Assembly (NCBI RefSeq): GCF_036985505.1
Contig: NZ_BTGQ01000004.1
Coordinates: 488,306-552,305 of the forward strand
Source of the DNA: Croceitalea sp947503285
Lineage (GTDB): Bacteria > Bacteroidota > Bacteroidia > Flavobacteriales > Flavobacteriaceae
DNA length: 64,000 nucleotides
Direction: 5' to 3'
Positions 34,587 to 44,406 of the stretch are shown piece by piece (within the stretch, counting starts at the first letter, position 1; each line of letters begins with the position of its first letter). The translations under genes were made by a program, and so were the position numbers. The notes beneath the pieces are model-generated. The model made no database searches and had not been told where the DNA came from. It saw only the letters and a program-made list of their open reading frames with translations.

Positions 34587-36344
34587 ATGAGGATTTTTTT
34601 AAGTACCTTTTTTGTCATTTTGGCGATATGTTCTTGCACCAAAAGGGAAGCACCCTTCAAACAACCGAATATTGTACTGATTTTAACCGATGATCAAGGT
34701 TGGGGTGACTTAAGTTATCATGGCAATACCAATCTTTCCACACCAAATATTGACAGTATAGCCTATAAGGGTATGGTGTTGGAAAACTTTTTCGTTCAAC
34801 CAGTTTGTTCACCTACCCGGGCGGAGTTATTAACCGGCCAGCACTTCTCAAGACTAGGGGTGTATGCTACCTCAGCCGGTGGGGAACGGATGGACTTTGA
34901 CGTACCTACGATAGCCGATGTTTTGAAAAGCAATGGATACCAAACTGCGGCATACGGTAAATGGCACAATGGCATGCAACCGCCCTACCATCCCAATGCT
35001 AGGGGTTTTGATGATTTTTACGGATTCTGTTCTGGGCATTGGGGAAATTATTTTAGTCCCATGTTAGAACGCAATGGCGAAATTGTACAGGGGAACGGTT
35101 TTTTAGTAGATGATTTGTTCAACCACGGCATCGATTTTGTTTCTGAAAATCGTGACAAGCCATTTTTCTTGTACCTGCCCATAAACACCCCTCATAGCCC
35201 AATGCAATCACCCGATGAATACTGGGCCAGGTTCAAAGACAAGCCGCTTACTATGCAATATCAAGGTGACGGAATGGAAGATGAACGGTTTACCCGGGCA
35301 GCATTGGCAATGGTTGAAAATATAGACTGGAATATGGGTCGATTGAATGCCATCTTAAAAAAGAATGGCCTAGAAGAAAACACCATCGTCATTTTCATGT
35401 CTGACAATGGCCCCAATGGTTGGCGGTGGAATGGCGGTATGCGCGGCAAAAAAGGCAGTACCGACGAGGGTGGGGTAAAATCACCCTTTTTTATAAAATG
35501 GCCTAAGCATATAAAAGCTGGGCACAAATCAAAACAACTTATGGCGTCGATAGACCTATTGCCTACATTGACGGGTCTGGCAAAAATCAAACTACCTGAC
35601 ACATTGAGGATGGATGGACTTGACCTAAGTTCGAAAGTATTGAATCAAAACCCTGCTACAACGGCTAGGGTCGTATATAACCATTGGAATGGAGAAACCA
35701 GTTTAAGAACCCAAAAATACAGGTTGGATTCGGAGAATAGACTCTATGACATGGACGATGACCTCGGTCAAACCATCGATATCAGCTCAAAAAAACCGAT
35801 TATAAAGGACAGTTTAGTTCACATTAAAGAAAAATGGGAGCAAGAAATACTAGCTTCGAAAATTGATAAGAAAAGACCTTTTACCATAGGCACAAAGGAT
35901 TATGATTATACACAACTACCCGCTCGCGATGCCATAGCGACCGGTTCGATCACAAGAAGCAATCGATGGCCTAATGATTCTTTTTACACCAATTGGGTCA
36001 GCACGAATGACTCCATTTTCTGGAATGTAGATATACTTGAAGAAGGCACTTTTGAAGTTTTTCTTTATTACACCTGCAAAAAGGACGCTGTTGGCACTGA
36101 ACTTCAATTAAGGCTAAACAATTCAAAAATAACCAAGGTCATTTCCGAATTCCATGACCCCGATTTAATTGGGGCAGATAAAGATAGAAGCCCAAGAATG
36201 GAGTCTTATGTCAAAGACTTTAAAGTTATTAAGTTGGGTGAAATTTCTTTGAACGATGGGGTTGGTCAGTTAAGTTTAAGTGCCGTAACTATGCCGGGAA
36301 ACACTGTCATTGATTTTCGATTATTGAATTTGAAGCGGAAATAG
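34587..36344 (+). CDS. Sulfatase (S1 family), lipoprotein, with C-terminal extension
   Basis: The 585-residue protein has a lipoprotein-type signal (LAICSC) and arylsulfatase features: NIVLILTDDQGWGDLSYHGN, the formylglycine site C74-S-P-T-R78 followed by AELLTG, and YGKWHNG. FMSDNGPNGW holds the C-terminal metal site. The site is CSPTR rather than the commonest CxPSR but fits C-x-P-x-R. A maturation enzyme (formylglycine-generating or anSME) would be needed and is not in the window. After about residue 440 comes a 140-residue beta-rich module, possibly carbohydrate-binding. Sulfatases of marine Bacteroidota desulfate algal polysaccharides, consistent with the SusCD region that follows. The exact substrate is unknown. 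Confidence 0.9.
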   Translation: MRIFLSTFFVILAICSCTKREAPFKQPNIVLILTDDQGWGDLSYHGNTNLSTPNIDSIAYKGMVLENFFVQPVCSPTRAELLTGQHFSRLGVYATSAGGERMDFDVPTIADVLKSNGYQTAAYGKWHNGMQPPYHPNARGFDDFYGFCSGHWGNYFSPMLERNGEIVQGNGFLVDDLFNHGIDFVSENRDKPFFLYLPINTPHSPMQSPDEYWARFKDKPLTMQYQGDGMEDERFTRAALAMVENIDWNMGRLNAILKKNGLEENTIVIFMSDNGPNGWRWNGGMRGKKGSTDEGGVKSPFFIKWPKHIKAGHKSKQLMASIDLLPTLTGLAKIKLPDTLRMDGLDLSSKVLNQNPATTARVVYNHWNGETSLRTQKYRLDSENRLYDMDDDLGQTIDISSKKPIIKDSLVHIKEKWEQEILASKIDKKRPFTIGTKDYDYTQLPARDAIATGSITRSNRWPNDSFYTNWVSTNDSIFWNVDILEEGTFEVFLYYTCKKDAVGTELQLRLNNSKITKVISEFHDPDLIGADKDRSPRMESYVKDFKVIKLGEISLNDGVGQLSLSAVTMPGNTVIDFRLLNLKRK

Positions 36345-36599
36345 GTTCTTTGCATATTTTCTTTGCAAATCGAAGCCAAAGAAAGACCAGAAATGTTCAT
36401 CAAGGGCGAAATAGTACAGAGGCGGGCAACATAGTTGCAAGTTTCCCTATATCCAGTGCTGCTTTCGGGGCCGAACGCGCATTTTGAACGCCTAGTCCAA
36501 GTAGTATTTATGAATGATATACCATCTAAAACACGGACTCCGTCACCAATATAACCTAGTAAAAACCGCTAAAATCAAAATAAGGCCTTGCTTAATATT

Positions 36600-37442
36600 T
36601 TATTTATCAAGTGATGATTGAAGAAATTTGAGACTTTGGGGTATTTGTTTCACGGCCTTTGACGATTCGTCCTCAATAAAAAGGTAATCGATTTGAATTT
36701 TAACAGCCTCTGCTACAATGGCAGCAATATTGATTTGCCCCATACCCAACACTACATTGGTTTCCACATCCGATGTTCCATTCAAATTACCCTTAACACC
36801 TTTCTTGCAATCTTTAAGGTGCATCAATTTAAACTTATCGGGATATCTTCTTAACCATTCAATGGGGTTTTCACCGGGATGCGCAAACCAATACACATCC
36901 ATCTCAAAAGTAAAATGCTGTGCACTTTCAATCATATGGTCCATCAACAGGCCTTTCTTATAGGGTCTGAACTCATATCCGTGGGGGTGGTATGCTAAAG
37001 TGATTCCGGCGTCTTTCAACTTTTTGCCAGCTTTGTTGAACACATCAATGGCCGCCTTGGTTTCTTTAATGGTGAAAATGGTATCGTTATGCGGTATCCA
37101 AAAACAAACTGCATATTTTGCCCCATAAGCCTTAGCCTTGGAAATGATTTTTTCAGGGTTATCCCTAAAATCCTCATAACTTCCACTAACACTTACAATC
37201 TTTAGTTGATTTTTATTCAACAGGGCCTTATAGTCTTGTATGGAATACCCATGTGTTCCTCCATTACCTTCTTCTATATTTGAGATACCCCAAGATTGGA
37301 TTTTTTGCAATGTACCTTCAACATCATCTTTCATCTCGTTACGGAGACTGTAAAGCTGCAAACCTATTTCTTGTGAGACCGATTCAAAATTCATTGTAAT
37401 GGCAATTAGAAAAAATACTATTGAATTCTTAATTTTCATCAT
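36600..37442 (-). CDS. Secreted TIM-barrel sugar isomerase/epimerase-like protein
   Basis: The 280-residue protein begins with a signal peptide (MKIKNSIVFFLIAITM, ending about SVSQ) and belongs to the xylose isomerase-like TIM barrel (AP endonuclease family 2) group. Typical blocks are EIGLQLYSLRNEMKDDVEGT, NIEEGNGG, KLKDAGITLAYHPHGYEF, FEMDVYWFAHPGENP, LMHLKDCKKG and GMGQINIAAIV. The metal-site residues include Glu and His in these blocks. Cytoplasmic relatives isomerise sugar phosphates; an exported form acts on free sugars or glycosides and has been linked to 3-keto-sugar chemistry. It is third in the GMC - small subunit - TIM operon; the small-subunit stop is 7 bases upstream. Confidence 0.8.
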   Translation of the reverse strand: MMKIKNSIVFFLIAITMNFESVSQEIGLQLYSLRNEMKDDVEGTLQKIQSWGISNIEEGNGGTHGYSIQDYKALLNKNQLKIVSVSGSYEDFRDNPEKIISKAKAYGAKYAVCFWIPHNDTIFTIKETKAAIDVFNKAGKKLKDAGITLAYHPHGYEFRPYKKGLLMDHMIESAQHFTFEMDVYWFAHPGENPIEWLRRYPDKFKLMHLKDCKKGVKGNLNGTSDVETNVVLGMGQINIAAIVAEAVKIQIDYLFIEDESSKAVKQIPQSLKFLQSSLDK

Positions 37443-37449
37443 CTTTTTA

Positions 37450-38163
37450 TTAGGTCAATAAATTTCCTTGTTCGTCCCATTGTGCTAAAATACCCCGTTT
37501 TGACTGGTCCACGCATTTTTCGACCCACTTGGCATCATACGAAACCCCATGTTGCGCCAAAACAGCTTCAGGCACCCCATCCCATATATTGGGCATATTA
37601 CCTTTGTACCCCAGCTCTTCAATTCCTATTTTAGAGGTATAAAAACCGGTCATGGTCAGGTTTCGCATCAAAGAAAAGAAATTGACCTCTAAAGGTCTTT
37701 TCACTTCTTGAACCTCAATATCAGGGTAGGCAATTTCATCTAATATGGCTTTTTGCTGTTCTTTGGTAGCGGTTTTGAACTCAGCACCATAATCGGTATT
37801 ACTTTTATGGTCTATCCACATCAAGCCTCCACGAAGGTCTGTTTGAAAAGGTGGATGATCTTTTGCCATAAACTCTATAAAGTCTGGTACTTCGGCATCC
37901 AAAGCCCCTTTGTATGTGTCATCTGAAGGCAAGATCAAATCACATAACACGGCAATGGTCTCCATTTCATGTGTATTGAAAAACTGCTCTGATAGTAGTT
38001 CTTCATCGTATTCCTTTTCCTTGGGAGTGCGGCCATAATCATATTCTTTGATTTTTACGACCTCATCCAACTTTTGCTCACTTTGAGGTTTACACCCATG
38101 AATGGCCAATCCGCCAGCAACGCCACCCAATACTATTGATTTTAAACTTTTTCTTCTGTCCAT
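37450..38163 (-). CDS. Gluconate 2-dehydrogenase subunit 3-like protein, Tat signal
   Basis: The 237-residue protein starts MDRRKSLKSIVLGGVAGGLA followed by IHGC, which combines a twin-arginine signal with a possible lipobox. The body matches the gluconate 2-dehydrogenase subunit 3 family: ETIAVLCDLILPSDDTYKGA, VPDFIEFMAKDHPP, LMWIDHKSNTDYGAEFKT and FFSLMRNLTMTGFYTSKIG. In known systems the small subunit carries the export signal for the flavin-containing GMC subunit, which has none. The ATG at 38163 is preferred to a TTG two codons upstream. It follows the GMC stop by 2 bases, strong evidence of a shared transcript and complex. Confidence 0.88.
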   Translation of the reverse strand: MDRRKSLKSIVLGGVAGGLAIHGCKPQSEQKLDEVVKIKEYDYGRTPKEKEYDEELLSEQFFNTHEMETIAVLCDLILPSDDTYKGALDAEVPDFIEFMAKDHPPFQTDLRGGLMWIDHKSNTDYGAEFKTATKEQQKAILDEIAYPDIEVQEVKRPLEVNFFSLMRNLTMTGFYTSKIGIEELGYKGNMPNIWDGVPEAVLAQHGVSYDAKWVEKCVDQSKRGILAQWDEQGNLLT

Positions 38164-38165
38164 GA

Positions 38166-39887
38166 TCAAATATTTTGCTGCTTTAATTGTTCAATAATAT
38201 AGTCGGAAGTTCTCCAGGATAAAGCCAAAATAGTCCAGGTTGGGTTCTTATCTGCCTGTGATACAAAAGGCCCGGCATCGACAATAAAAACATTATCCAC
38301 ATTGTGCAATTGCTGATATTTGTTTACCACAGACGTTTTTTTGTCATCCCCCATACGGGTCGTACCTACCTCATGTATGATCCATCCGGGTGGGGCGATC
38401 CCGTAATTTTGGGCCTCCGTTGGTTTGTCACCCAAGGCCTCACCCCCCATATGGTGTATGATTTCTTCAAACGTATCGTGCATATGTTTGACCTGTTTGA
38501 TTTCATTGTCCGTCCATTTGTAATGGAACTTTAGCACGGGTATGCCGAATTCGTCTACTTTAGAGTTGTCGATCTCACAGTAATTACTTTTCTGGGGAAT
38601 GGATTCCCCCCTTCCCCCAAAACCTAATACAGATCCATAATACTTTTTTACATCCTTTCGCAGCCCATTGCCATAGCCCCCGACCGTCAACCCAAAGAAT
38701 CGGTTGAAGTCATTGGGGTTGAAACCAAAACCATAGCTTGGCATACCCATTCCGCCCCAGACTTCAATATGATAGCCCCTAGGGAAATCCAATTTCTTAT
38801 TGTCTAACCACCATGGGGAATACACATGCATTCCGCCAACACCATCTTCATTATACGACACTTCCCTTTTCATCAAATCAGGTACGAAAGCGGCCCGGCT
38901 GCTACCTGTGGAATCATGAAGGTACCTTCCAACAACATCACTCGTATTACCAAGGCCATTAGGGTGTTGCCTGCTCTTTGAATTCAGCAGGATTCGGGCC
39001 GAGCTGCATGCCGATGCCGCAAGCACCACAACCTTGCCTTTTAGTTGATATTCTTTTCTATCTTCTTTATTGATATAAGAAACCCCGGTCGCCTTGCCTT
39101 CTTCATTGGTCGTGACTTTTCGCACCATGCAATTTACATAGAGATCGACCTGCCCCCCATTTTTTTGGGCCGGAAATATCAAACAGCTCCCCGATGAAAA
39201 ATCTGCATACACGGAACATGATCTTGAACACTGCCCACAGTAAAAACAAACTCCCCTTTCATTATTGATCTTCTTGGTCAACATCGACATTCTAGAAGGT
39301 ATTACTGGAACGTTGGCACCTTTGGCACCTTTGATATAGAATAGTTCGTGTAACCTCGGTTTTGGTGGCGGCAAGAAGAAACCATCGGGATCATTCGGTA
39401 ACCCTTCATTGGTGCCGAATACCCCGATCAATTTATCTACCTTATCATAATAAGGTTTCACATCATCATACCCGATGGGCCAATTGTCACCAAGACCATC
39501 TTGGTCTTTTCTTTTAAAATCCTTCGGACCAAATCGAAGTGAGATACGGCCCCAATGGTTGGTTCTACCCCCCAACATGCGAGATCGAAACCATTTGAAA
39601 TCGCTCCCGTCTTCATTGGTATAGGGTTCTCCTTCAATTTCCCAACCTCCATAGGCTGTATCAAAATCCCCAAAATGACGTACCGTATTGGCACCCCTTC
39701 TTGGAGACTCATAAGGCCATTTCAGTTGCGTCTGTTGGTCAGGGTTTGCGGGATCGAAATGTGGCCCCGCCTCAACGACGGCTACTTTAAGGCCGGCGTC
39801 AGCAAGTATTTTTGTTGCCATTCCACCACCGGCGCCTGAACCTACGATAATGACATCGTATGTTTTCGGAGTTTCAATGATCTGCAT
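38166..39887 (-). CDS. GMC family oxidoreductase with a cysteine cluster
   Basis: The 573-residue GMC flavoprotein has the FAD dinucleotide site DVIIVGSGAGGG (11-22) and conserved LGGRTNHWGR. The active-site pair is His505 (WIIHEVGTTRMG) and Asn548 (DKNPTWTILAL). It lacks a signal peptide. Midway it has C214-x2-C217-x2-C220-x3-C224 and Cys235, the spacing of an iron-sulfur or metal-binding ferredoxin-type motif that ordinary choline or glucose oxidases lack. Together with its Tat-type small subunit and the TIM-barrel neighbour it fits a periplasmic sugar or glycoside dehydrogenase, such as a glucoside 3-dehydrogenase. The substrate is inferred. Confidence 0.9.
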   Translation of the reverse strand: MQIIETPKTYDVIIVGSGAGGGMATKILADAGLKVAVVEAGPHFDPANPDQQTQLKWPYESPRRGANTVRHFGDFDTAYGGWEIEGEPYTNEDGSDFKWFRSRMLGGRTNHWGRISLRFGPKDFKRKDQDGLGDNWPIGYDDVKPYYDKVDKLIGVFGTNEGLPNDPDGFFLPPPKPRLHELFYIKGAKGANVPVIPSRMSMLTKKINNERGVCFYCGQCSRSCSVYADFSSGSCLIFPAQKNGGQVDLYVNCMVRKVTTNEEGKATGVSYINKEDRKEYQLKGKVVVLAASACSSARILLNSKSRQHPNGLGNTSDVVGRYLHDSTGSSRAAFVPDLMKREVSYNEDGVGGMHVYSPWWLDNKKLDFPRGYHIEVWGGMGMPSYGFGFNPNDFNRFFGLTVGGYGNGLRKDVKKYYGSVLGFGGRGESIPQKSNYCEIDNSKVDEFGIPVLKFHYKWTDNEIKQVKHMHDTFEEIIHHMGGEALGDKPTEAQNYGIAPPGWIIHEVGTTRMGDDKKTSVVNKYQQLHNVDNVFIVDAGPFVSQADKNPTWTILALSWRTSDYIIEQLKQQNI

Positions 39888-39908
39888 GCTCTTATTGTAG
39901 TTTTTATG

Positions 39909-40778
39909 TTATTGTATCCTTGTTAGTTTGTAGAATTCCTTACGGTATTGACTTGGGGTACACCCTTTTGCCTTTTTGAATACCCTATTGAAATTTGCAA
40001 TGTTGTAGAATCCACATTTATATGCGATTTCAGAAACTCCAAAGGTCTCCTCTGCCAACATACGTGAGGCATTTTCAATACGAACGTCATTCAAATATTC
40101 GACAAAGGTTCGTTCGGTACTTTTCTTTATGAACCTATTGAACGAAACCTTGCTCATATTCAAAAGGCTTGACACTTGGTCTAGGGTAATTTTATTGGCA
40201 TAATTTTCTTGAATAAAGTTGTAGAAGAGCTTCACCTTGTCACTATTATCGAAATCGTCCCTTGACATCTGTGATACCGAAAGTAATCGCTGGTTTTTAG
40301 TTAGCGATAAATCGTATAAAATGGAAAACATCTCTAAAAAGTAGTCGAATCCCTCTATTTTAGAGACCCGGGTTATTCTTGAGGCTATCTTTCTTGACTC
40401 ATTTTTATCAAATAGAATACCGTGTACGGACCTTTCCATCATTTCACGAAACGGTTTCATGATACTTCTTCGCAGTAAGTTCTCGGTAAAAAGATCGTTA
40501 TGAAATTGAATGGTCACCTCGTGAACACTTTTCGTACAGTTGTGCATTTTCCATCCATGGTACACATTAGAGCCTACCAAAACCAATTCATGGTCATCAA
40601 TTTCCTCAATGCTAAAACCTACGGTACGTTGCATCCCTATACCATTATGAATATAATTTAGCTCTAATTCAGGATGAAAATGGATAGGATAATCAAAAGT
40701 ATCCCTAAATCGATCCATGACCAAAAAACTGTCTTGCGGAGACAATGCGGTGATTTCCCTTTGATACGTTTTTAACAA
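39909..40778 (-). CDS. AraC family transcriptional regulator
   Basis: The 289-residue protein has an N-terminal cupin-like sensor (FRDTFDYPIHFHPELELNYI, ELVLVGSNVYHGW) and a C-terminal double helix-turn-helix AraC domain (about 185-285; ITLDQVSSLLNMSKVSFNRF, FGVSEIAYKCGFYNIANFNR). It probably senses a carbohydrate-related ligand and controls the divergent SusC gene and/or the downstream GMC operon. No ATG is available near the N-terminus; an in-frame stop lies a few codons upstream and the TTG at 40778 is the most likely start. The GMC gene begins 21 bases after its stop. Confidence 0.88.
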   Translation of the reverse strand: MLKTYQREITALSPQDSFLVMDRFRDTFDYPIHFHPELELNYIHNGIGMQRTVGFSIEEIDDHELVLVGSNVYHGWKMHNCTKSVHEVTIQFHNDLFTENLLRRSIMKPFREMMERSVHGILFDKNESRKIASRITRVSKIEGFDYFLEMFSILYDLSLTKNQRLLSVSQMSRDDFDNSDKVKLFYNFIQENYANKITLDQVSSLLNMSKVSFNRFIKKSTERTFVEYLNDVRIENASRMLAEETFGVSEIAYKCGFYNIANFNRVFKKAKGCTPSQYRKEFYKLTRIQ

Positions 40779-41158
40779 TTGGATTCGTTTTTAGGGCAAG
40801 TTAATACTATTTTGTCATTAACCTTATTTTAAATCCTTTTTGAATCTTTAAAATACCAGAAAATCTTAAATAATATGTTAAAAAAATAACAGCGCAATAA
40901 GATTTGCTACTGATATTTATCGTTTTTTGATTGGCAACCAAGACAGTTTATGCATCCATACCCCATATCCCTGCCAATATCACTGTCTCAGCGCAAGTTT
41001 TAACAGTTAATTTCAATTTCTAAAAAATAGTATAAGAGAATGATAATATAATACATATTTCATGCCTATTGATTGTATAATTTTATCTCTTATTCAGTAT
41101 TTCCCTAGTTTCTGGCTACTGAATGAACTAAACTATTTAACATAACTAATAATAACAC
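40779..41158. other. Divergent control region, AraC and SusC genes
   Basis: These 380 AT-rich bases separate the AraC and SusC starts and must hold both promoters and likely the AraC operator. I see no exact TAnnTTTG on either strand. A TTGATTGTATAATTTTAT stretch ahead of susC is the best promoter-like candidate. I found no long direct repeat by eye. Confidence 0.5.
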
Positions 41159-44100
41159 ATGATTATGAAACAATCAATTTACTTTGGCTTTTTCACATGG
41201 ATGGACAAGACCAAAAGGTTGTTCAAAGCATCCCAAGTACTTGCTTTGGTCGTCTTTTTGGTTTCTGGGCTCCACCTAGCTCAAGCCAACAACAACCTAA
41301 CACTTGATGCACTACCGAATGTACAGAATACGATTTCAGGTACTGTAACGGATGCCGCTGGTGCTCCGCTACCTGGCGCAAGTGTTCTGGTCAAAGGCAC
41401 AACTAATGGTACCCAGACCGATTTTGATGGCAACTACACCATCAATGCCGATTCAGATGATACTTTGGTTTTCAGTTATATCGGTTTCGGAACCCAAGAG
41501 ATTGCAATCAATGGGCAAAGCACCATCAATGTGACCATGTCTGAAGACATGAACAATCTAAGTGAAGTGGTAGTGGTTGGATATACGACCCAGACTAGGG
41601 GCGATTTGACCGGCGCCGTAGCTTCGGTAGATGTTTCAGAAGCGACGAAACAGCCACTGGTGAACGTTGCTGAGGCACTAGAAGGAAGGGCTACTGGTGT
41701 TAACGTTACTAATAATGGTGCACCAGGAAGCCAGCCCGTAGTTCGTATTCGTGGCTTAGGTACCCCAAACAATAACAACCCGCTCTATATAATTGACGGT
41801 GCACAGACAACTGATGGAAGTATCTTGAATACCATCAATCCTCAAGATATAGCACAGATAAATGTATTGAAAGATGGCGCGGCTTCTATTTATGGTGCAA
41901 GGGCTTCAAACGGTGTAATTATAATAACTACTAAGAGTGGAAGCTACAACCAAAACAAATTGAGCGTGAATGTTGACATATCTACCGGTTTTAGTAGAGC
42001 TACCAGATTGCCCGAAATATTGAATGCACAACAATTGGGAGATGTTTTATTTGAAAGTTTGACCAACGATGCCATACAAAATGGAACCGATCCTGCGGCA
42101 ATAAGTCACCCTCAATTTTTCCCGACCGGTGGTTCCCCTACTGTTCCCTCGACTTTATTGGGTGCTCCTGTACCGACTACTGTAAATGGCCAAATTGGCA
42201 CTAATTTTTTAGACGAAATATTTAGATCGGCAAGCACCCAAAATGTAAGTATCTCAATGTCGGATGGTGGGGAAAAATCGAAGTTTTCAGCAACATTCGG
42301 TTATCTTGATAGACAAGGTATTCAATTGGAAACAGGTTTTAAACGTGGACAGGCGAGGCTAAACTCAGAATTTAAGTTAGGCAATCGGCTAACCATTGGG
42401 CAACACGCCAATATTTCTTTCAATAATAATCAAAATTTTCAAGGCAATAGAACACAACTTGCCATGCGTTTAAGCCCTTTAGTGCCCGTACGTGATGACA
42501 ACGGTTTCTTTGCAGGCACCTATTCGAATGCGCTAGGTTTGTCAAATGCTACGAATCCGGTTGCAGACTTGATACGCTCGAGTGATGATTTTCTAAAACA
42601 AACTAGGATAATTGGGGACGTTTATGCAAGTCTTGAAATTGCGGACGGTTTAACCGCTAAGACCTCTATAGGTGGTGATATCAGTATACTTAATACCAGA
42701 ACTTTCTTGGCTTTAAATCCAGAACATTCTGAAGCAAGGGGAACCAACACACTTACTGAAAGAAATCAGCAGACCTATAATTGGATATGGACCAATACCT
42801 TAAATTACGTCAAAAATTTTGATGAGCATACCGTAAATGTACTCGTCGGTGTAGAAGCACTTCAAAATACCGGTAAAGGATTACAGGTTGCGGCTACTGG
42901 TTTTATAAATGAGACCCCAGATTTTTATTTACTGAGCAATGCTTCTGGAAGTCCGATAGTAGATCCTGGAAACACTTTCGACTTTGAGAATACACTATCC
43001 TCCGTTTTTGGTTCGGTAAATTATTCCTATGCGGACAAATACTTGTTCAGTGCCACGGTACGAAGGGACCGTTCTTCTAGATTCATTGGAGATAATGGTA
43101 CGGGCGTCTTCCCCGCTTTTAGTGGGGGCTGGGTCGCTAGCAACGAAGACTTCTTTCCGCAAGATGGATTTATAAACAGACTGAAAGTGAAGGCTTCATG
43201 GGGACAATTGGGTAATCAAGAACTTCCTGTAAGTAATCCTTCAGCAAATATATTCAGCCTGAACAATCAAGTGGCAGATTACGCATTTGATGGTGGCAGC
43301 ACTATATCTTCAGGTGCATTTTTATCACTTCTAGGAAATCCTGACCTTACTTGGGAAACCAGTGAAACCTTTAATGTTGGGGCCGAGTTTGGCTTATTTG
43401 ATAATGCCTTATCCCTCGGTATAGAATACTATCAAATTACCACTCAAGATTTAATTGTTTCCAACACCAACATTGGTAGTGATACAGGTGCAGATGCCAC
43501 CGCACCGTTCGTAAACTCAGGAAATGTTGAAAATCGTGGATTCGATATAAGCGCGTCTTTTCAGACGAATTTTTCCGAAGATTTCTCATTTGGGGCAGAT
43601 TTAAACGTTTCAACATTAACCAATGAGGTCACCGAATTGTTAAGTCCGCTAATTGGAGATACATCCTTCAGGAACGGAGCTATCACTAGAACAGAAGTAG
43701 GACTACCTATATCTTCTTTTTATGGAAGAGTGGTTGACGGTATTTATAGGAGCGAAGCAGAAGTAAATGCCGGACCTGACCAAGGATTTGCCACTTCGGC
43801 TGACGGAGTTGGGAGACTTCGATATGTTGATATTAGCGGGGATGGAGTCATCAACGATGATGATTTGACATTTATAGGAAACCCACATCCGGATGTGATA
43901 CTAGGTTTAAACCTTAACGCCACCTATAAGAACTGGGACTTTTCTGCTTTTTTCAGTGGAACTATAGGAAATGACATCTATAACTATGATAAAATTTTCA
44001 CTGACTTCGCAACTTTTCCCAATGGGAATAGAAGCTCTAGGGTATTAGATGCTTTCAATGCCACTACCAACCCAGATGGGTCACAACCTGCATTAAGTTT

Positions 44101-44401
44101 CAGTGTTCGAAACGGAGAAATAAATCCAAACTCCTTTCTTGTTGAGGATGGTTCCTTCGTTCGTTTGAAAAATGTGGTAGTAGGATATACATTACCTAAT
44201 CAATTGACAGATAGATGGGGCATTTCTAGTTTGCGTATTTATGCAAATGCCAGTAATTTGTTTACCATAACGGGCTATGACGGTATAGATCCAGAGATAC
44301 CGCCATTTAGTGGTGCCAATTCAGCCTTGACTATTGGTGTGGATACCAACAATTTTCCACTAGCTCAAATTTTCCTTTTTGGAGTTAATTTAAAAATGTA
44401 A
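41159..44401 (+). CDS. SusC/RagA-family TonB-dependent outer membrane transporter
   Basis: The 1080-residue protein has an N-terminal signal (LALVVFLVSGLHLAQA), then a carboxypeptidase-regulatory-like beta domain (ISGTVTDAAGAPLPGASVLV, DFDGNYTINADSDDTLVFSY). The TonB box is SEVVVVGY at about residue 137, the plug follows (VRIRGLGTPNNNNPLYIIDG, IASIYGARASNGVIIITTK-type block), and the rest is a barrel of about 800 residues. It imports an oligosaccharide or glycoside using TonB energy, for which exbB-exbD-tonB genes lie at 51026-53023. ATGs at 41159 and 41165 are both possible. The SusD-like gene begins 5 bases after the stop. It is divergent from the AraC regulator. Confidence 0.96.
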   Translation: MIMKQSIYFGFFTWMDKTKRLFKASQVLALVVFLVSGLHLAQANNNLTLDALPNVQNTISGTVTDAAGAPLPGASVLVKGTTNGTQTDFDGNYTINADSDDTLVFSYIGFGTQEIAINGQSTINVTMSEDMNNLSEVVVVGYTTQTRGDLTGAVASVDVSEATKQPLVNVAEALEGRATGVNVTNNGAPGSQPVVRIRGLGTPNNNNPLYIIDGAQTTDGSILNTINPQDIAQINVLKDGAASIYGARASNGVIIITTKSGSYNQNKLSVNVDISTGFSRATRLPEILNAQQLGDVLFESLTNDAIQNGTDPAAISHPQFFPTGGSPTVPSTLLGAPVPTTVNGQIGTNFLDEIFRSASTQNVSISMSDGGEKSKFSATFGYLDRQGIQLETGFKRGQARLNSEFKLGNRLTIGQHANISFNNNQNFQGNRTQLAMRLSPLVPVRDDNGFFAGTYSNALGLSNATNPVADLIRSSDDFLKQTRIIGDVYASLEIADGLTAKTSIGGDISILNTRTFLALNPEHSEARGTNTLTERNQQTYNWIWTNTLNYVKNFDEHTVNVLVGVEALQNTGKGLQVAATGFINETPDFYLLSNASGSPIVDPGNTFDFENTLSSVFGSVNYSYADKYLFSATVRRDRSSRFIGDNGTGVFPAFSGGWVASNEDFFPQDGFINRLKVKASWGQLGNQELPVSNPSANIFSLNNQVADYAFDGGSTISSGAFLSLLGNPDLTWETSETFNVGAEFGLFDNALSLGIEYYQITTQDLIVSNTNIGSDTGADATAPFVNSGNVENRGFDISASFQTNFSEDFSFGADLNVSTLTNEVTELLSPLIGDTSFRNGAITRTEVGLPISSFYGRVVDGIYRSEAEVNAGPDQGFATSADGVGRLRYVDISGDGVINDDDLTFIGNPHPDVILGLNLNATYKNWDFSAFFSGTIGNDIYNYDKIFTDFATFPNGNRSSRVLDAFNATTNPDGSQPALSFSVRNGEINPNSFLVEDGSFVRLKNVVVGYTLPNQLTDRWGISSLRIYANASNLFTITGYDGIDPEIPPFSGANSALTIGVDTNNFPLAQIFLFGVNLKM

Positions 44402-44406
44402 AAAAA

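Noticed and set aside
36345..36599. A possible gene remnant between the sulfatase and TIM-barrel genes on the minus strand
   Set aside because: A frame of about 60 codons is open (starting GYIGDGVRVLDG), but it has no start codon and no recognisable homology. It is most likely chance.
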